From contig NZ_VTOL01000001.1 of NCBI RefSeq assembly GCF_009801115.1, positions 813,048-877,047 on the forward strand: a stretch of 64,000 nucleotides of DNA, in the 5' to 3' direction. Position numbers and translations under genes: made by a program. This document shows positions 25,168-35,101 of the stretch, piece after piece. How positions within the stretch are numbered: position 1 is the first letter of the stretch; each line of letters opens with the position of its first letter. The notes under the pieces are model-generated. The model did no database searches and was not told the DNA's origin. It saw nothing but the letters and a program-made list of their open reading frames with translations. This DNA is from Dyadobacter sp. 3J3 (GTDB lineage Bacteria > Bacteroidota > Bacteroidia > Cytophagales > Spirosomataceae).

Positions 25168-27339
25168 TTGCATAAAAAAAATATTTTGTCAAAATCAGTA
25201 ATTATTTGGATCAGTACACTACTCCTGGTTTTTTCGGGAGCGGGTATCTGGGCCTGGCAAAGGTATGGGCCATCAGAAGGAAAAGTTTTTGTAGAAATCC
25301 CAAACGAGCTGCCTGTCGCCATCACGATCGATTCTGCTTCTAATGCCTGTGATCTAACCGTGCGTCGCTACCGGCAAATTGGAAAAGAAATGCAGTTTGA
25401 ACTTGCCGCCAACGCGGGAGGACTTGCGCCATACAATGTTGAAATTGTCCAGAATGGAAAAGTACAACGTTTTGAAAAAGTACCGCATCGTCTGGGTCTG
25501 TGGCTTACGTTGACCAATCTTACTTTGAATGGTGGAAAAACTTCAATAAAGGTAAGCAGTCTTGGACAGCCTGGATGTGAGACAACGGCAGAATTTGATT
25601 ACAACGCTTCTTTAATAACCCAGATTCTTGACGAGTCAAAATGGGTACGACAAGGCAGTAAGGACACCTGGCTTGATGTCCGTCCGGTTGTCAAAAATAA
25701 CCGCATTTACCTCAAAGATTTTGCCAATTTTCAGGATGGCCGCACGCATGTTGTCATGATTGATAATATTGTGGTAAGCGGACTCGAAAACGGCGTGGAA
25801 GTTAAACCCGGATATCTTTACAATGTTACTGCCAAATGGATTGATGCACCCTATAACGATTGGTGGAACAGTCTGAAAAACCGCAGCGTACGTCAGCAAA
25901 ATATCTGGATCAGTCCAAATGGTGTTGCAACAAAAGAAGAGTCCACGCTCACGCGCATAGATATTCCTGCATGGTACGCACCAAAAAAGGATATTAACGT
26001 GCACTTTGACACCGATTTTCCTGAATTCAAACCCATTGAAGGAAAGCTGGTAATGCAATACAGGCTCAACAACTGGGTACCTGCGCAAAATTATTTCAAC
26101 CGGGGTATCACACATTTACCCGCGTGGGAAAAAAATATCCCTACGGATAAAATGCACTGGACTGCGTCTCCTGGTCTTTTTCAGGATAAAAATCAGGATT
26201 GGTTTGCAAGTTTATCAAGGGAAGAAGTAGAGAAATCAGGAAATAATATTACAGGTTTCGGAGCTTATGCTTTCGATTTTGAATTCTGGAACCAGGTCTA
26301 TAATCCGGAAGTAAAACAGCGCCTAATCTGGTTTGCGGAACGGATCAGAAAAAATAACCCAAACATAAATCTGTTCGATTATTGGGGAGGAAGTGCTTAC
26401 ACCAATCCGCATTTCAATACACTGAATGATAAAAAGCCGGGTGCGTTTTTGAAAGATTATGACAATCCTGCTCCCAATCATACCAACTATGATGCTTTGC
26501 CAAATGGCGACAGTTTTCAAAATGTATTCAATGTTTCGCCCACGGATGTGTACCCACGGCCTTCTTTTGGGGTAGATGAGCAGGGAAATACACCTAACAA
26601 TTTCGCTTTACTTTCTGCCATTCACGCCCTGCGTATCAATGAACTGATTCCGTTTCAAAAGAAAAATAAATCGATATTTTACGCCTGGAACCGTTATATG
26701 CCACTCTATAAAGATCCGGTTGTGCCCTGGCATTTAGAAACTTCCAATCCAAAAGGAGAACTTGTTTTTGGTCAGCTCGAAATGATGCCTGCGAGCCAGG
26801 CATTGAGTATGTCGCTTTTTTCACTTATTCTTTTCGATGGTTATTACATTTGGCATGATAGCCAGCCGGCAGGCAGAGGCGCAAATTCCTACCGAATTAC
26901 GCCGGAATCATCGGATTGGGGAAAGGAATGGTATCCGGCTGATGCGAAAACCAATATTTCCGTTTTCAACAGAACAGTTCCTGATGGAGAAGCTCCCCGC
27001 TATTGGGATTATCCCACAGAATTCTACGTCCTGGGAAACTGGATGGCAAAACAGGTTGAAGATGTTCTCGTTGGCGGGACAAATCAAGATTTGGCCTATG
27101 AAATAAATGGAATCTGGCACGAGCCAAAAAAAGGCCAGGCAGCGTTGGTAGCAGATAAAAAAGAACCTTTTATTTCTGCAATTGTAAAAGGAAATAAAAT
27201 TGTAGTACTGGGTGTAGATAGCTTCCAGCCTCCTACCGCTACTAAAAAACTTACAGTAAAATTACCTGACGGAGAAAAAACCACGATTTCACTTTACGGA
27301 AATTGGCCTGCGCTATACCGCGGTACTTTGAAAAAATAA
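25168..27339 (+). CDS. Large membrane-anchored or exported protein of unknown function
   Basis: I do not recognise a named family. The 723-residue protein has one N-terminal hydrophobic helix (VIIWISTLLLVFSGAGIWAW), then an extracytoplasmic beta-rich region (~45-160), then a long Trp/Tyr/Asn-rich section. FGAYAFDFEFWNQVYNPEVK followed by LIWFAERIRKNNPNINLFDY resembles a strand-helix unit of a TIM barrel, with an acidic FDFE at a strand end, so a glycosidase-like fold is a guess. A small C-terminal beta domain (KLTVKLPDGEKTTISLYG) follows. No ATG is available near the 5' end: TAA lies 12 bases upstream and the start must be TTG at 25168 or 25186. It may be co-transcribed with the two genes before it. 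Confidence 0.8.
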   Translation: MHKKNILSKSVIIWISTLLLVFSGAGIWAWQRYGPSEGKVFVEIPNELPVAITIDSASNACDLTVRRYRQIGKEMQFELAANAGGLAPYNVEIVQNGKVQRFEKVPHRLGLWLTLTNLTLNGGKTSIKVSSLGQPGCETTAEFDYNASLITQILDESKWVRQGSKDTWLDVRPVVKNNRIYLKDFANFQDGRTHVVMIDNIVVSGLENGVEVKPGYLYNVTAKWIDAPYNDWWNSLKNRSVRQQNIWISPNGVATKEESTLTRIDIPAWYAPKKDINVHFDTDFPEFKPIEGKLVMQYRLNNWVPAQNYFNRGITHLPAWEKNIPTDKMHWTASPGLFQDKNQDWFASLSREEVEKSGNNITGFGAYAFDFEFWNQVYNPEVKQRLIWFAERIRKNNPNINLFDYWGGSAYTNPHFNTLNDKKPGAFLKDYDNPAPNHTNYDALPNGDSFQNVFNVSPTDVYPRPSFGVDEQGNTPNNFALLSAIHALRINELIPFQKKNKSIFYAWNRYMPLYKDPVVPWHLETSNPKGELVFGQLEMMPASQALSMSLFSLILFDGYYIWHDSQPAGRGANSYRITPESSDWGKEWYPADAKTNISVFNRTVPDGEAPRYWDYPTEFYVLGNWMAKQVEDVLVGGTNQDLAYEINGIWHEPKKGQAALVADKKEPFISAIVKGNKIVVLGVDSFQPPTATKKLTVKLPDGEKTTISLYGNWPALYRGTLKK

Positions 27340-27383
27340 AATGATTGAGCCGGAATTTCTTACAAATTCCGGCTCAATCATTT
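27339..27383. terminator. Perfect 20-bp-stem bidirectional terminator
   Basis: Arms 27339-27358 and 27364-27383 (core gattgagccggaattt) are exact reverse complements around cttac. The left arm begins within the stop codon of the large envelope gene; the right arm ends 6 bases from the pheA stop. It separates convergent genes. Confidence 0.9.
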
Positions 27384-27388
27384 CAATA

Positions 27389-28468
27389 TTATAAATCTGA
27401 AACTCTTACATAACTTCCAAGCCATTTCAGATGCGTTCCATATTTGTGCATGATTTCCTGAACGCCCGGATCATTGACGTGACCTAAAAATTCTACAAGA
27501 AACCAATTACGGAAAACAGATTCTCCCCGAAGCGGACGACTTTCTATTTTTGTAAGGTTGATTCCTCTGTCATTAAAATCTTTCAAAAATTCGTACAAAA
27601 CACCCGGACGGTTTGTATTTGGAAGATTTGCAATAATCGTAGTTTTATCATCTCCACTTTTATCGTTCAATACATCTTTTGACAGAATCAAAAAGCGTGT
27701 GCGGTTTTGATCGCTGTCTTCTATGTTGTCAAAGAAAATCGGCACGCCGAAAATATGTGCTGAAATTGATGAGCAAATAGCGGCCGAATCAGGCTCGTTT
27801 GCAGCTAACCTTGCCGCTTTTGAGGTTGACTCAACCGGGATCAGTTCAACGCCAAGTCCTTCAAGATATTCACCAATAAATTTCCCGCATTGACGGAACG
27901 CGATATCTTTTGAATAGATACGTTTGATATCTTTTAAAGAATCCGACTGCGTGGCAAAAGTAAAATGGACCTGCAATAAAACTTCGGCAACAATTGTAAG
28001 TGCTTTTTCTCTTAAAAAATCAGCAGTTTCAACAACAATTCCTTCCTGGTTATTTTCAATAGGCACTACACCAAATTTGGCCCGGCCTGTTTCTACACTT
28101 TCAAAAACTGAATGAATCGTAGGCAACACAAGATATTCACTCATTCCGCCAAAACGGCTTTCGGCTGCCTGGTGTGTAAAACTTCCCTCTGGCCCCAGAT
28201 AAGAAATCCTTTCCGGCAATTCAAGATTTCTGGATACAGCAAAAATTTCGAAAAAGATTGCGTCAATTGCCGAACGTGTCAGAAGTCCTGTATTTCTCAT
28301 CTCAAGACGGTCCAAAATCTGTTTTTCACGCTCCGGACGGTAAATCATTGATTTTGAAGAGCGTTTTAAATCTCCGACACTTTTCACCAGTTCCATTCGT
28401 TCGTTAAGAATGTTCAGCAGCTGGTCGTCCAGTGTATCAATCCGCTCTCTTAATTGTTGTAAATCCAC
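27389..28468 (-). CDS. pheA: Bifunctional chorismate mutase / prephenate dehydratase
   Basis: The 359-residue P-protein has an AroQ-type chorismate mutase (residues 1-~85: LRERIDTLDDQLLNILNERM, then YRPEREKQIL), a prephenate dehydratase domain (~88-265: ISYLGPEGSFTHQAA, GVVPIENNQEGIV) and a C-terminal ACT domain with NLTKIESRPLRG, the phenylalanine-binding motif. It makes phenylpyruvate from chorismate for phenylalanine synthesis and should be feedback-inhibited by Phe. The start is GTG (MDLQQLRERI); no in-frame ATG lies upstream before a TAA. It sits 47 bp downstream of parE on the same strand. Confidence 0.96.
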   Translation of the reverse strand: MDLQQLRERIDTLDDQLLNILNERMELVKSVGDLKRSSKSMIYRPEREKQILDRLEMRNTGLLTRSAIDAIFFEIFAVSRNLELPERISYLGPEGSFTHQAAESRFGGMSEYLVLPTIHSVFESVETGRAKFGVVPIENNQEGIVVETADFLREKALTIVAEVLLQVHFTFATQSDSLKDIKRIYSKDIAFRQCGKFIGEYLEGLGVELIPVESTSKAARLAANEPDSAAICSSISAHIFGVPIFFDNIEDSDQNRTRFLILSKDVLNDKSGDDKTTIIANLPNTNRPGVLYEFLKDFNDRGINLTKIESRPLRGESVFRNWFLVEFLGHVNDPGVQEIMHKYGTHLKWLGSYVRVSDL

Positions 28469-28515
28469 AAATAATCTAATTTATTAAACAGTATCAGTAT
28501 CGTAATCGGAACAGG

Positions 28516-30390
28516 TTAACTCACAATGGCCAACTCTTCAATATTATTTTCGATTTTCAGATTATCAATAATAAATCGTTGGCGTTCCGGTGTGTTTTTA
28601 CCCATATAGTAGGTTAGCAACTTTTGGATCGAAGTTTCCTTTTGAAGAATAATAGGTTCCAGATGCATATCTTCACCGATAAACTTACCAAACTCTTCAG
28701 GTGAAATTTCTCCTAAACCTTTAAAACGCGTGATCTCTGGTTTGCTACCCAATTTGGCAATAGCCGCCTTTTTTTCGTCGTCATTATAGCAATAAAATGT
28801 TTCCTTCTTATTCCGAACACGGAACAACGGCGTTTCCAACACGTAAAGGTGTCCATTTCGAACCAGATCAGGAAAAAATTGCAGGAAAAAAGTCATTAAC
28901 AGTAAGCGGATGTGCATCCCGTCAACGTCAGCGTCCGTAGCAATGACAATACGTGCAAACCGCAAATTTTCGACACCGTTTTCAATATCCAGCGCGTGTT
29001 GAAGAAGGTTGAACTCTTCATTTTCATACACGATTTTTTTATTCAGACCAAAACAATTCAAAGGTTTTCCCCGCAAACTAAAAACAGCCTGTGTCTGGAT
29101 ATTTCTGGATTTTGTAATCGATCCACTTGCTGAATCTCCTTCTGTAATAAATAAGGTACTTTCCTGACGCAGATCACTTTTAAGATCCGTCAAATGAACT
29201 CTGCAATCACGAAGTTTCTTGTTATGCAAATTTGCTTTTTTCGCACGGTCATTAGCAAGTTTTTTAATTCCCGCCAATTCTTTACGTTCCCTTTCCGACT
29301 GCTCAATACGTTTTTTCAGAGCATCCCTCGATTCGGGATTCATGTGCAGATAATTGTCAAGCCTTTCCTTAACAAAATCGTTGACAAATGTCCTGATCGT
29401 AGTACTGTTCGGATCCGGTGTAATGGTATTTGATCCAAGTTTTGTTTTTGTCTGAGATTCAAAAACCGGCTCCTGAACCCTTATCGCAACGGCTGCAATA
29501 ATCGAAGAACGAATATCTTCCGGCGCATAATCCTTACCAAAATGTTCACGAACTGCTTTTACCACTGCTTCCCGGAAAGCCGCCAAATGCGTACCTCCCT
29601 GGGTTGTATACTGGCCATTTACAAATGAATAGTATTCTTCACCATATTGATTTCCATGCGTCATCGCAAAATCAATATCCTCACCTTTCAAATGGATAAT
29701 CGGATAACGGATTGCTTCTGCATCGGATTTACTAACCAGAAGGTCCAGCAAACCATTGTGTGAAATATATTTTTGCCCATTAAAACTCACCGTAAGCCCG
29801 GCGTTCAGATAACAATAATTCCAGATCATATTGTCCAGATATTGCGGAATATATCTGAAATTTTTAAATATCAGCCCGTCTGGTTCAAACGCAATGTGAG
29901 TTCCGTTACGCTGATTTGTGGTTTCCTCTTTGGATTCTTTTAACAAAACCCCTTGCTGAAATTCGGCAATTTTGGATTTCCCCTCACGGAAAGACTGTAC
30001 TTTGAAATAATTGGAAAGTGCGTTTACCGCTTTGGTACCTACTCCATTCAATCCCACAGATTTTTGAAAGGCACCGGAATCATATTTTCCACCCGTGTTA
30101 ATTTTTGAAACGCAGTCCACCACTTTTCCCAAAGGGATACCTCTCCCGTAATCCCGCACCTCCACTCGGTGCTCCGAAATTTTGATCTCGATGGTTTTTC
30201 CATTTCCCATCATGTGTTCATCAATGGAATTATCTACGATTTCTTTTACAAGAACATATATACCATCATCAATCGAGGAACCATCACCCAACTTCCCGAT
30301 ATACATCCCCGGCCGCAGGCGGATATGCTCTTTCCAATCCAGTGACTTAATGCTATCCTCGTCGTATTGTATGCTGACAGTATTTTCCAT
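28516..30390 (-). CDS. parE: DNA topoisomerase IV subunit B
   Basis: The 624-residue type IIA topoisomerase ATPase subunit has a GHKL domain ([30 protein letters not shown]), a transducer domain ([11 protein letters not shown]), a TOPRIM domain with EGDSASGS and the metal-binding [10 protein letters not shown], and C-terminal RFKGLGE. Its length and the absence of the long GyrB insert favour ParE over GyrB. It works with ParC (not in this window) to decatenate replicated chromosomes. It precedes pheA on the same strand and is divergent from the polysaccharide locus. Confidence 0.93.
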   Translation of the reverse strand: MENTVSIQYDEDSIKSLDWKEHIRLRPGMYIGKLGDGSSIDDGIYVLVKEIVDNSIDEHMMGNGKTIEIKISEHRVEVRDYGRGIPLGKVVDCVSKINTGGKYDSGAFQKSVGLNGVGTKAVNALSNYFKVQSFREGKSKIAEFQQGVLLKESKEETTNQRNGTHIAFEPDGLIFKNFRYIPQYLDNMIWNYCYLNAGLTVSFNGQKYISHNGLLDLLVSKSDAEAIRYPIIHLKGEDIDFAMTHGNQYGEEYYSFVNGQYTTQGGTHLAAFREAVVKAVREHFGKDYAPEDIRSSIIAAVAIRVQEPVFESQTKTKLGSNTITPDPNSTTIRTFVNDFVKERLDNYLHMNPESRDALKKRIEQSERERKELAGIKKLANDRAKKANLHNKKLRDCRVHLTDLKSDLRQESTLFITEGDSASGSITKSRNIQTQAVFSLRGKPLNCFGLNKKIVYENEEFNLLQHALDIENGVENLRFARIVIATDADVDGMHIRLLLMTFFLQFFPDLVRNGHLYVLETPLFRVRNKKETFYCYNDDEKKAAIAKLGSKPEITRFKGLGEISPEEFGKFIGEDMHLEPIILQKETSIQKLLTYYMGKNTPERQRFIIDNLKIENNIEELAIVS

Positions 30391-30445
30391 AATCTACGAA
30401 TACTCTAGTTTGGATATTTATGATTTTAATATTGTATTTTAATAA

Positions 30446-30480
30446 TTTGGGTCATTTATCGTTACCCTATTGTACCTTTG
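30446..30480 (+). promoter_or_regulatory. Candidate promoter of the polysaccharide locus
   Basis: tacctttg at 30473-30480 matches TAnnTTTG exactly; a tttg at 30446-30449 may be the -33 box, though the 23-base spacing is slightly long. It lies ~180 bases upstream of the first locus gene, implying a long untranslated leader that also holds the short direct repeat tctaatttag. Confidence 0.5.
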
Positions 30481-30660
30481 CTAGTGTGCTAGTTTCAAAC
30501 CGAATACTAGAAATTCTTTAAAAATAAGAAAAATCTAATTTACTTTGTCTTAATAATAGAAATCCGAAATCTAATTTAGGTCTAATTTAGGCGCAAAAAT
30601 AACAGTACAATTATATATTATTAATGAACCGGTTGCATTTCATAGTACAATAAACTTCAT

Positions 30661-33159
30661 ATGAACACATTCAAGTTGGCTAAAAATTGTAAATTTCTAT
30701 TACCATATCTATTAAGCCTGATCATCTCATTACCTGCTTTAGCACAAGTTGTAGCGCCATCTGCGCCGACGACTGCGCCAACATCAACCGGAGCAGGAAA
30801 CACACAAAGTGGCCAGCCATCAGGTAATGCTCCCCAAGGATCTCAACAGGGAAATCAGCCGGGAAATTCAAATCAGCAACCGAATACGCCAAAAGCGACT
30901 GATCCACAATCTACTGAAAAAGGGAAAGCGGCAGCGAATACAGATCCCAATGCTCCAAAAGATGCAGCCACGGATCAAAGTAAAATCAATACATCAACTT
31001 CCGGAACTTTGACTCCGGCAGAACAGGAAAAATTGGCTCTACGGGAAAAAATTTACGGTTATTCTATTTTCGCCGATAAAAAATTTGATCCGATTCCCGA
31101 TTTGCAAATTGCAACGCCAACCAATTATGTAGTTGGCCCAGGAGACAATCTTAATATTTACCTTTACAACTACGCGGAAGCTACTTATAAGACCATTGTA
31201 AGCAGAGATGGTTTCATTACCATTGTACGTCTGGGAAATATTTATGTAAACGGAAGAACAATTGAAGAAGTCAGAAAAATATTAATTGATAAATTTTCCA
31301 AATTTACACCCGGCCTGATTGGTGAAAACGGAGAGACCGCCAAAACCAAATTAATGGTAACGCTTGGAGAGATACGAAATGTAAAAGTATTTGTGACAGG
31401 TGAAGTTATCAATCCTGGAACTTACACCATTACTTCTCTGGCTTCTGCATTTAATGCGCTTTATCAGGCTGGTGGGCCAAACGAAATTGGTTCTTTCCGT
31501 GATGTTCGCGTAGTTCGTGCAGGGAAAGTCATTTCTCATATGGATATTTACGATTACCTCGTAAATGGAAAAATTGATGGGGATATTCGTGTTCAGGACA
31601 ATGATAATATAGTTGTTGGTTTTTATAAAAAGAGAGTGGAAGTTACAGGCGAAATGAAAAGACCTGGTATTTATGAATTGAAGCCGGAAGAAAAACTGGC
31701 CGATGTAATTAAATATGCAGGTGGTTTTACAGACCAGGCTTACCAGTCACGTGTCAAAATTGAGCGTATTACTGCCAAAGAAAGAAAAATCGTAGATGTT
31801 CCTCAGGATCAGTTTGCAACGGCCGACGTTGTTACCGGTGATTTAATAGATGTAGAAACGGTTCTTGACCGTGTTGAAAATATTGTCACCATTGAAGGTG
31901 CTGTGATGCGTGCCGGAAATTTCTCTCTTGATACAAGTCCTACATTAAAGACTTTAATTGAAAGTGCACAAGGTTTGAGAGAAGATGCCTTTACAGGAAG
32001 AATATCAGTATTAAGAACAAGACCGGATCTGACTATCGAAAGTATACAGCTGAACCTTGGCGATGTCTTGAATGGAACTGTGCCTGATCTGGTACTGACC
32101 CGTCTAGACCAGATTGTAATTCCTTCCAAATTTGATATGGCACAGTCAGCTATCGTAACGGTTGAGGGAGAAGTTAATAATCCAAAATTTGGTGACAACG
32201 ATGGAAAATATCCTTATGTTGCCAACATGACACTTGAAGATGTACTTGTAAAAGCCGGTGGTTTCAAAGAATCTGCTTTCACTACGGAAGTAGAAGTGAT
32301 CAGAAGAAAAAGAAACAGCATTCCCGGAGCAGCCAATGCTCAAATTGCAGAGACATTTAAATTCAATGTGAACCGCGATCTTTCTATAGGCAACAAAGAA
32401 ACTAACTTTGTCCTTCTTCCTTTCGACCAGGTTATTGTAAGAAAATCACCTAACTATGTAGAGCAGCAGTCTGTTTTCCTTGAAGGTGAAGTTCTTGTAC
32501 CAGGCTCTTATACTATTGTCAATAAAAACGATAAAATAAGTGATATCATCAAAAGATCAGGCGGGTTAACCGAACTTGCATTCCCTGAAGGCGCTACTTT
32601 ATTGAGAAGAACTTTTGTACAAAATGTAAGTCAGGCTACGGATTACGAGCAGGAAGAGGCAAGTCAGCTTAGTATTAAAAAAGGTAAAGCAGCAACAGCT
32701 CTTCCAGGTGTTAAAGAAGAATCTATCGGAATTAAATTGAGTATTATCATGAAAAATCCTGGTTCATTTGAGGATCTGGTTGTTCAGGAAGGCGATATTA
32801 TACGTATACCTAAAAGACTGGAAACGGTACAGGTTACAGGAGAAGTTCTTTATCCTACCACAGTAAAATACGGAAAAGGCTTATCATTTGCGGATTACAT
32901 TTCACATTCAGGAGGATTTACCACAAGATCTTTACGTAAAAGCTCTTACATCAAATATCCAAACGGATCGGTAGACAGAACAAGAAAATTCATGTTCTTC
33001 AATGTATATCCAAAAGTTCAGCCAGGATCTGAAATTTTTGTTCCATCGCGCGGAGCTCCTTCACTAACTCCGCAACAGGCGATTCAAACAACTATTGGTG
33101 TATTGAGTTCTGTAATGACATTAATTGTAACTATTCTTGCCTTCCGTACTTTAAAGTAA
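30661..33159 (+). CDS. SLBB-domain polysaccharide export protein (Wza/OPX-like)
   Basis: The 832-residue protein has a signal peptide (to ~29, ending PALAQ), a Gln/Pro/Thr/Asn-rich low-complexity segment (~30-125), a Poly_export domain with VVGPGDNLNIYLYNYAEATY (~155-240), then about six SLBB repeats. Each repeat shows a G-(E/A)-V/M-x-x-P-G-type turn (GEVINPGTYTI, GEMKRPGIYEL, GAVMRAGNFSL, GEVNNPKFG, GEVLVPGSYTI, GEVLYPTTVKY). A single C-terminal membrane helix (IGVLSSVMTLIVTILAF) ends in a basic tail. It forms the periplasmic and outer-membrane channel for surface polysaccharide. It is the first gene of the locus, 10 bp ahead of the Wzz-like gene. Confidence 0.94.
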   Translation: MNTFKLAKNCKFLLPYLLSLIISLPALAQVVAPSAPTTAPTSTGAGNTQSGQPSGNAPQGSQQGNQPGNSNQQPNTPKATDPQSTEKGKAAANTDPNAPKDAATDQSKINTSTSGTLTPAEQEKLALREKIYGYSIFADKKFDPIPDLQIATPTNYVVGPGDNLNIYLYNYAEATYKTIVSRDGFITIVRLGNIYVNGRTIEEVRKILIDKFSKFTPGLIGENGETAKTKLMVTLGEIRNVKVFVTGEVINPGTYTITSLASAFNALYQAGGPNEIGSFRDVRVVRAGKVISHMDIYDYLVNGKIDGDIRVQDNDNIVVGFYKKRVEVTGEMKRPGIYELKPEEKLADVIKYAGGFTDQAYQSRVKIERITAKERKIVDVPQDQFATADVVTGDLIDVETVLDRVENIVTIEGAVMRAGNFSLDTSPTLKTLIESAQGLREDAFTGRISVLRTRPDLTIESIQLNLGDVLNGTVPDLVLTRLDQIVIPSKFDMAQSAIVTVEGEVNNPKFGDNDGKYPYVANMTLEDVLVKAGGFKESAFTTEVEVIRRKRNSIPGAANAQIAETFKFNVNRDLSIGNKETNFVLLPFDQVIVRKSPNYVEQQSVFLEGEVLVPGSYTIVNKNDKISDIIKRSGGLTELAFPEGATLLRRTFVQNVSQATDYEQEEASQLSIKKGKAATALPGVKEESIGIKLSIIMKNPGSFEDLVVQEGDIIRIPKRLETVQVTGEVLYPTTVKYGKGLSFADYISHSGGFTTRSLRKSSYIKYPNGSVDRTRKFMFFNVYPKVQPGSEIFVPSRGAPSLTPQQAIQTTIGVLSSVMTLIVTILAFRTLK

Positions 33160-33169
33160 TCACAATAGA

Positions 33170-34252
33170 ATGTCGAATATGACTAATCAAGTTTCTGAGG
33201 AACAAATTACACCGAGGGAAGTTATATTAAAGGTTGTTGCAGCAAAGAATGCTCTTCTTAAAAGCTGGAAAGCATTTTTGCTACTGATATTGCTGGGGTT
33301 TGGAATTGGATATGCTATGGATGTATATCTTATAAAACCAAATTCCTACGAAGCGACCATCGTGTTTAACATGGGAGGTAGCTCCCCAGGCAGCGATATG
33401 GGAAACCTTGGCGCGCTTTTTGGCATGAGTTCAGCAACGGATGCCAATATTTTTACAGGAGAAAACTTTTTCTATTTTGTTGAATCCCGTCCTGTTATCG
33501 AAAGAGCACTCTTGAAAAATGTTGTTGTAAGTGGCAAACCCATGATTCTGGCAAACTTTGTAATTGATTCCAGTGGAATTAAGGATGAAGAATGGAAGGA
33601 TTTACCAACATTTCATAATTTCAGGTTTAGTAAAACAAATCCAGATTCTTTAAGTATGGATGAACGGGTTGTGTTAAATCAGCTTGTTATAAAGTTAAAA
33701 TCACTTACTGATATCGCAACATTAGAGCGCAAATCGTCATTTATTGCACTGACAGCAACCATTCAGAATGAGACTTTAGCAGCTTTATGGGCAAAGACCC
33801 TTCTAAAAACAGTTGAGGAGGTTTACACAGAAAAACAGACAAAAAAATCCCGTAATACATTAACATTGCTACAAAGAAGGGCGGATTCACTAGCTATTAT
33901 GCTGGGCAAAACCGAACATAAGCTGGCAAAAGAAATGGATTACAGCACACAGCTGATCGTTCCGGAAGCCAAAATTTCGGTAAATAAACTGGAAAGAAAC
34001 ACCAGTTTCTTACAACAGCTTTATTACGAAGCAATGGGTAATGCAGAAAAAATGCGTGTATCTCTTGTTAGAGAAGCACCACTTTTCACCATGATTGAAG
34101 ATGTTAAAGTTCCCTTGGATCTTAAATCAGAAAGTAAAAAAAGAGCAAAAATCGGAGCATTGGTTGGCCTGATGCTTGCTTTGATTTATGTATATGTTAA
34201 AAGCATTTACAGCGCCATTGTTGAGGATACCACACCATTGCCTAAAGCATAA
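33170..34252 (+). CDS. Wzz-family chain-length determinant / co-polymerase
   Basis: The 360-residue protein has two membrane helices, ~37-57 (FLLLILLGFGIGYAMDVYLI) and ~332-349 (IGALVGLMLALIYVYVKSIY), flanking a periplasmic domain with coiled-coil segments (~200-290). This is the Wzz/PCP topology. It has no fused tyrosine-kinase domain, unlike Wzc. It should set polysaccharide chain length and link the inner-membrane machinery to the SLBB exporter encoded 10 bp upstream; the ABC permease gene follows after 3 bp. Confidence 0.9.
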   Translation: MSNMTNQVSEEQITPREVILKVVAAKNALLKSWKAFLLLILLGFGIGYAMDVYLIKPNSYEATIVFNMGGSSPGSDMGNLGALFGMSSATDANIFTGENFFYFVESRPVIERALLKNVVVSGKPMILANFVIDSSGIKDEEWKDLPTFHNFRFSKTNPDSLSMDERVVLNQLVIKLKSLTDIATLERKSSFIALTATIQNETLAALWAKTLLKTVEEVYTEKQTKKSRNTLTLLQRRADSLAIMLGKTEHKLAKEMDYSTQLIVPEAKISVNKLERNTSFLQQLYYEAMGNAEKMRVSLVREAPLFTMIEDVKVPLDLKSESKKRAKIGALVGLMLALIYVYVKSIYSAIVEDTTPLPKA

Positions 34253-34255
34253 ATA

Positions 34256-35083
34256 ATGCAGCATACGACTACTATTAAAGCCGGAGGATCGGAAAAGGAT
34301 TACTGGAAAGATTTATGGAGAAATAAACAATTGCTACTAATCCTCTCCAAAAGAGATATATCAGTTCGCTATAAACAAACACTTTTAGGAGTGGCATGGA
34401 GTGTTTTACGCCCCATTATGACAATGACCGTTATGGTCTTTGTTTTTAGTTATGTAGCAAAATTAAAAGGTGATGAAGGAATACCATATCCTTTAATGGT
34501 TTTGTGCGGTATCACAATCTGGACTTTTTTCGCCAACACATTTTCCCAGATTAGTAACAGCATACTTATTAATTCCAATCTGGTTTCCAAAGTATATTTC
34601 CCAAGGCTGCTGATGCCCCTTAGTTCGGTGGCTGTCGGATTTGTTGATTTTCTGATAACACTCGGAATTTTCCTGATTCTGACGGTATTTTTCCATCACC
34701 CACTTAGCTGGAATATTATTTATCTGCCAGCATTTTTGTTACTGGCCTTTATTACATCAATGGGTTTCGGCCTGTTCTTTGCGGTTTTAAATGTGCGTTT
34801 CAGAGATATCGGACAATTAATTCCATTCATCGTTCAGGTTGGATTCTATGTTTGTCCTATTGCTTACAGCAGCAGGCTTGCACAAGGTACATGGTATGAG
34901 AAATACTATAATTTAAACCCGATGGTTGGGATTATTGATGGTTTCAAATGGTGCCTTTTAGGTAACAAAGCTTATTTTAATCCTAATAGCGTGTACTCCA
35001 CTGCAATAATTTCGGTTGTTATTCTGATATTATCCTTAATTTACTTCCGTAAAAAGGAAAATACTTTCGTAGATCATATTTAG
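34256..35083 (+). CDS. ABC-2 polysaccharide exporter permease (Wzm-like)
   Basis: The 275-residue permease has six predicted membrane helices and the family opening LLLILSKRDISVRYKQTLLG, an amphipathic N-terminal segment typical of Wzm/KpsM/TagG permeases, and LGVAWSVLRPIMTMTVMVFV. With the Wzt-like ATPase encoded 18 bp downstream it should move a lipid-linked glycan across the inner membrane. Confidence 0.94.
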   Translation: MQHTTTIKAGGSEKDYWKDLWRNKQLLLILSKRDISVRYKQTLLGVAWSVLRPIMTMTVMVFVFSYVAKLKGDEGIPYPLMVLCGITIWTFFANTFSQISNSILINSNLVSKVYFPRLLMPLSSVAVGFVDFLITLGIFLILTVFFHHPLSWNIIYLPAFLLLAFITSMGFGLFFAVLNVRFRDIGQLIPFIVQVGFYVCPIAYSSRLAQGTWYEKYYNLNPMVGIIDGFKWCLLGNKAYFNPNSVYSTAIISVVILILSLIYFRKKENTFVDHI

Positions 35084-35101
35084 AACCTGTTACTTTTGGC
35101 C

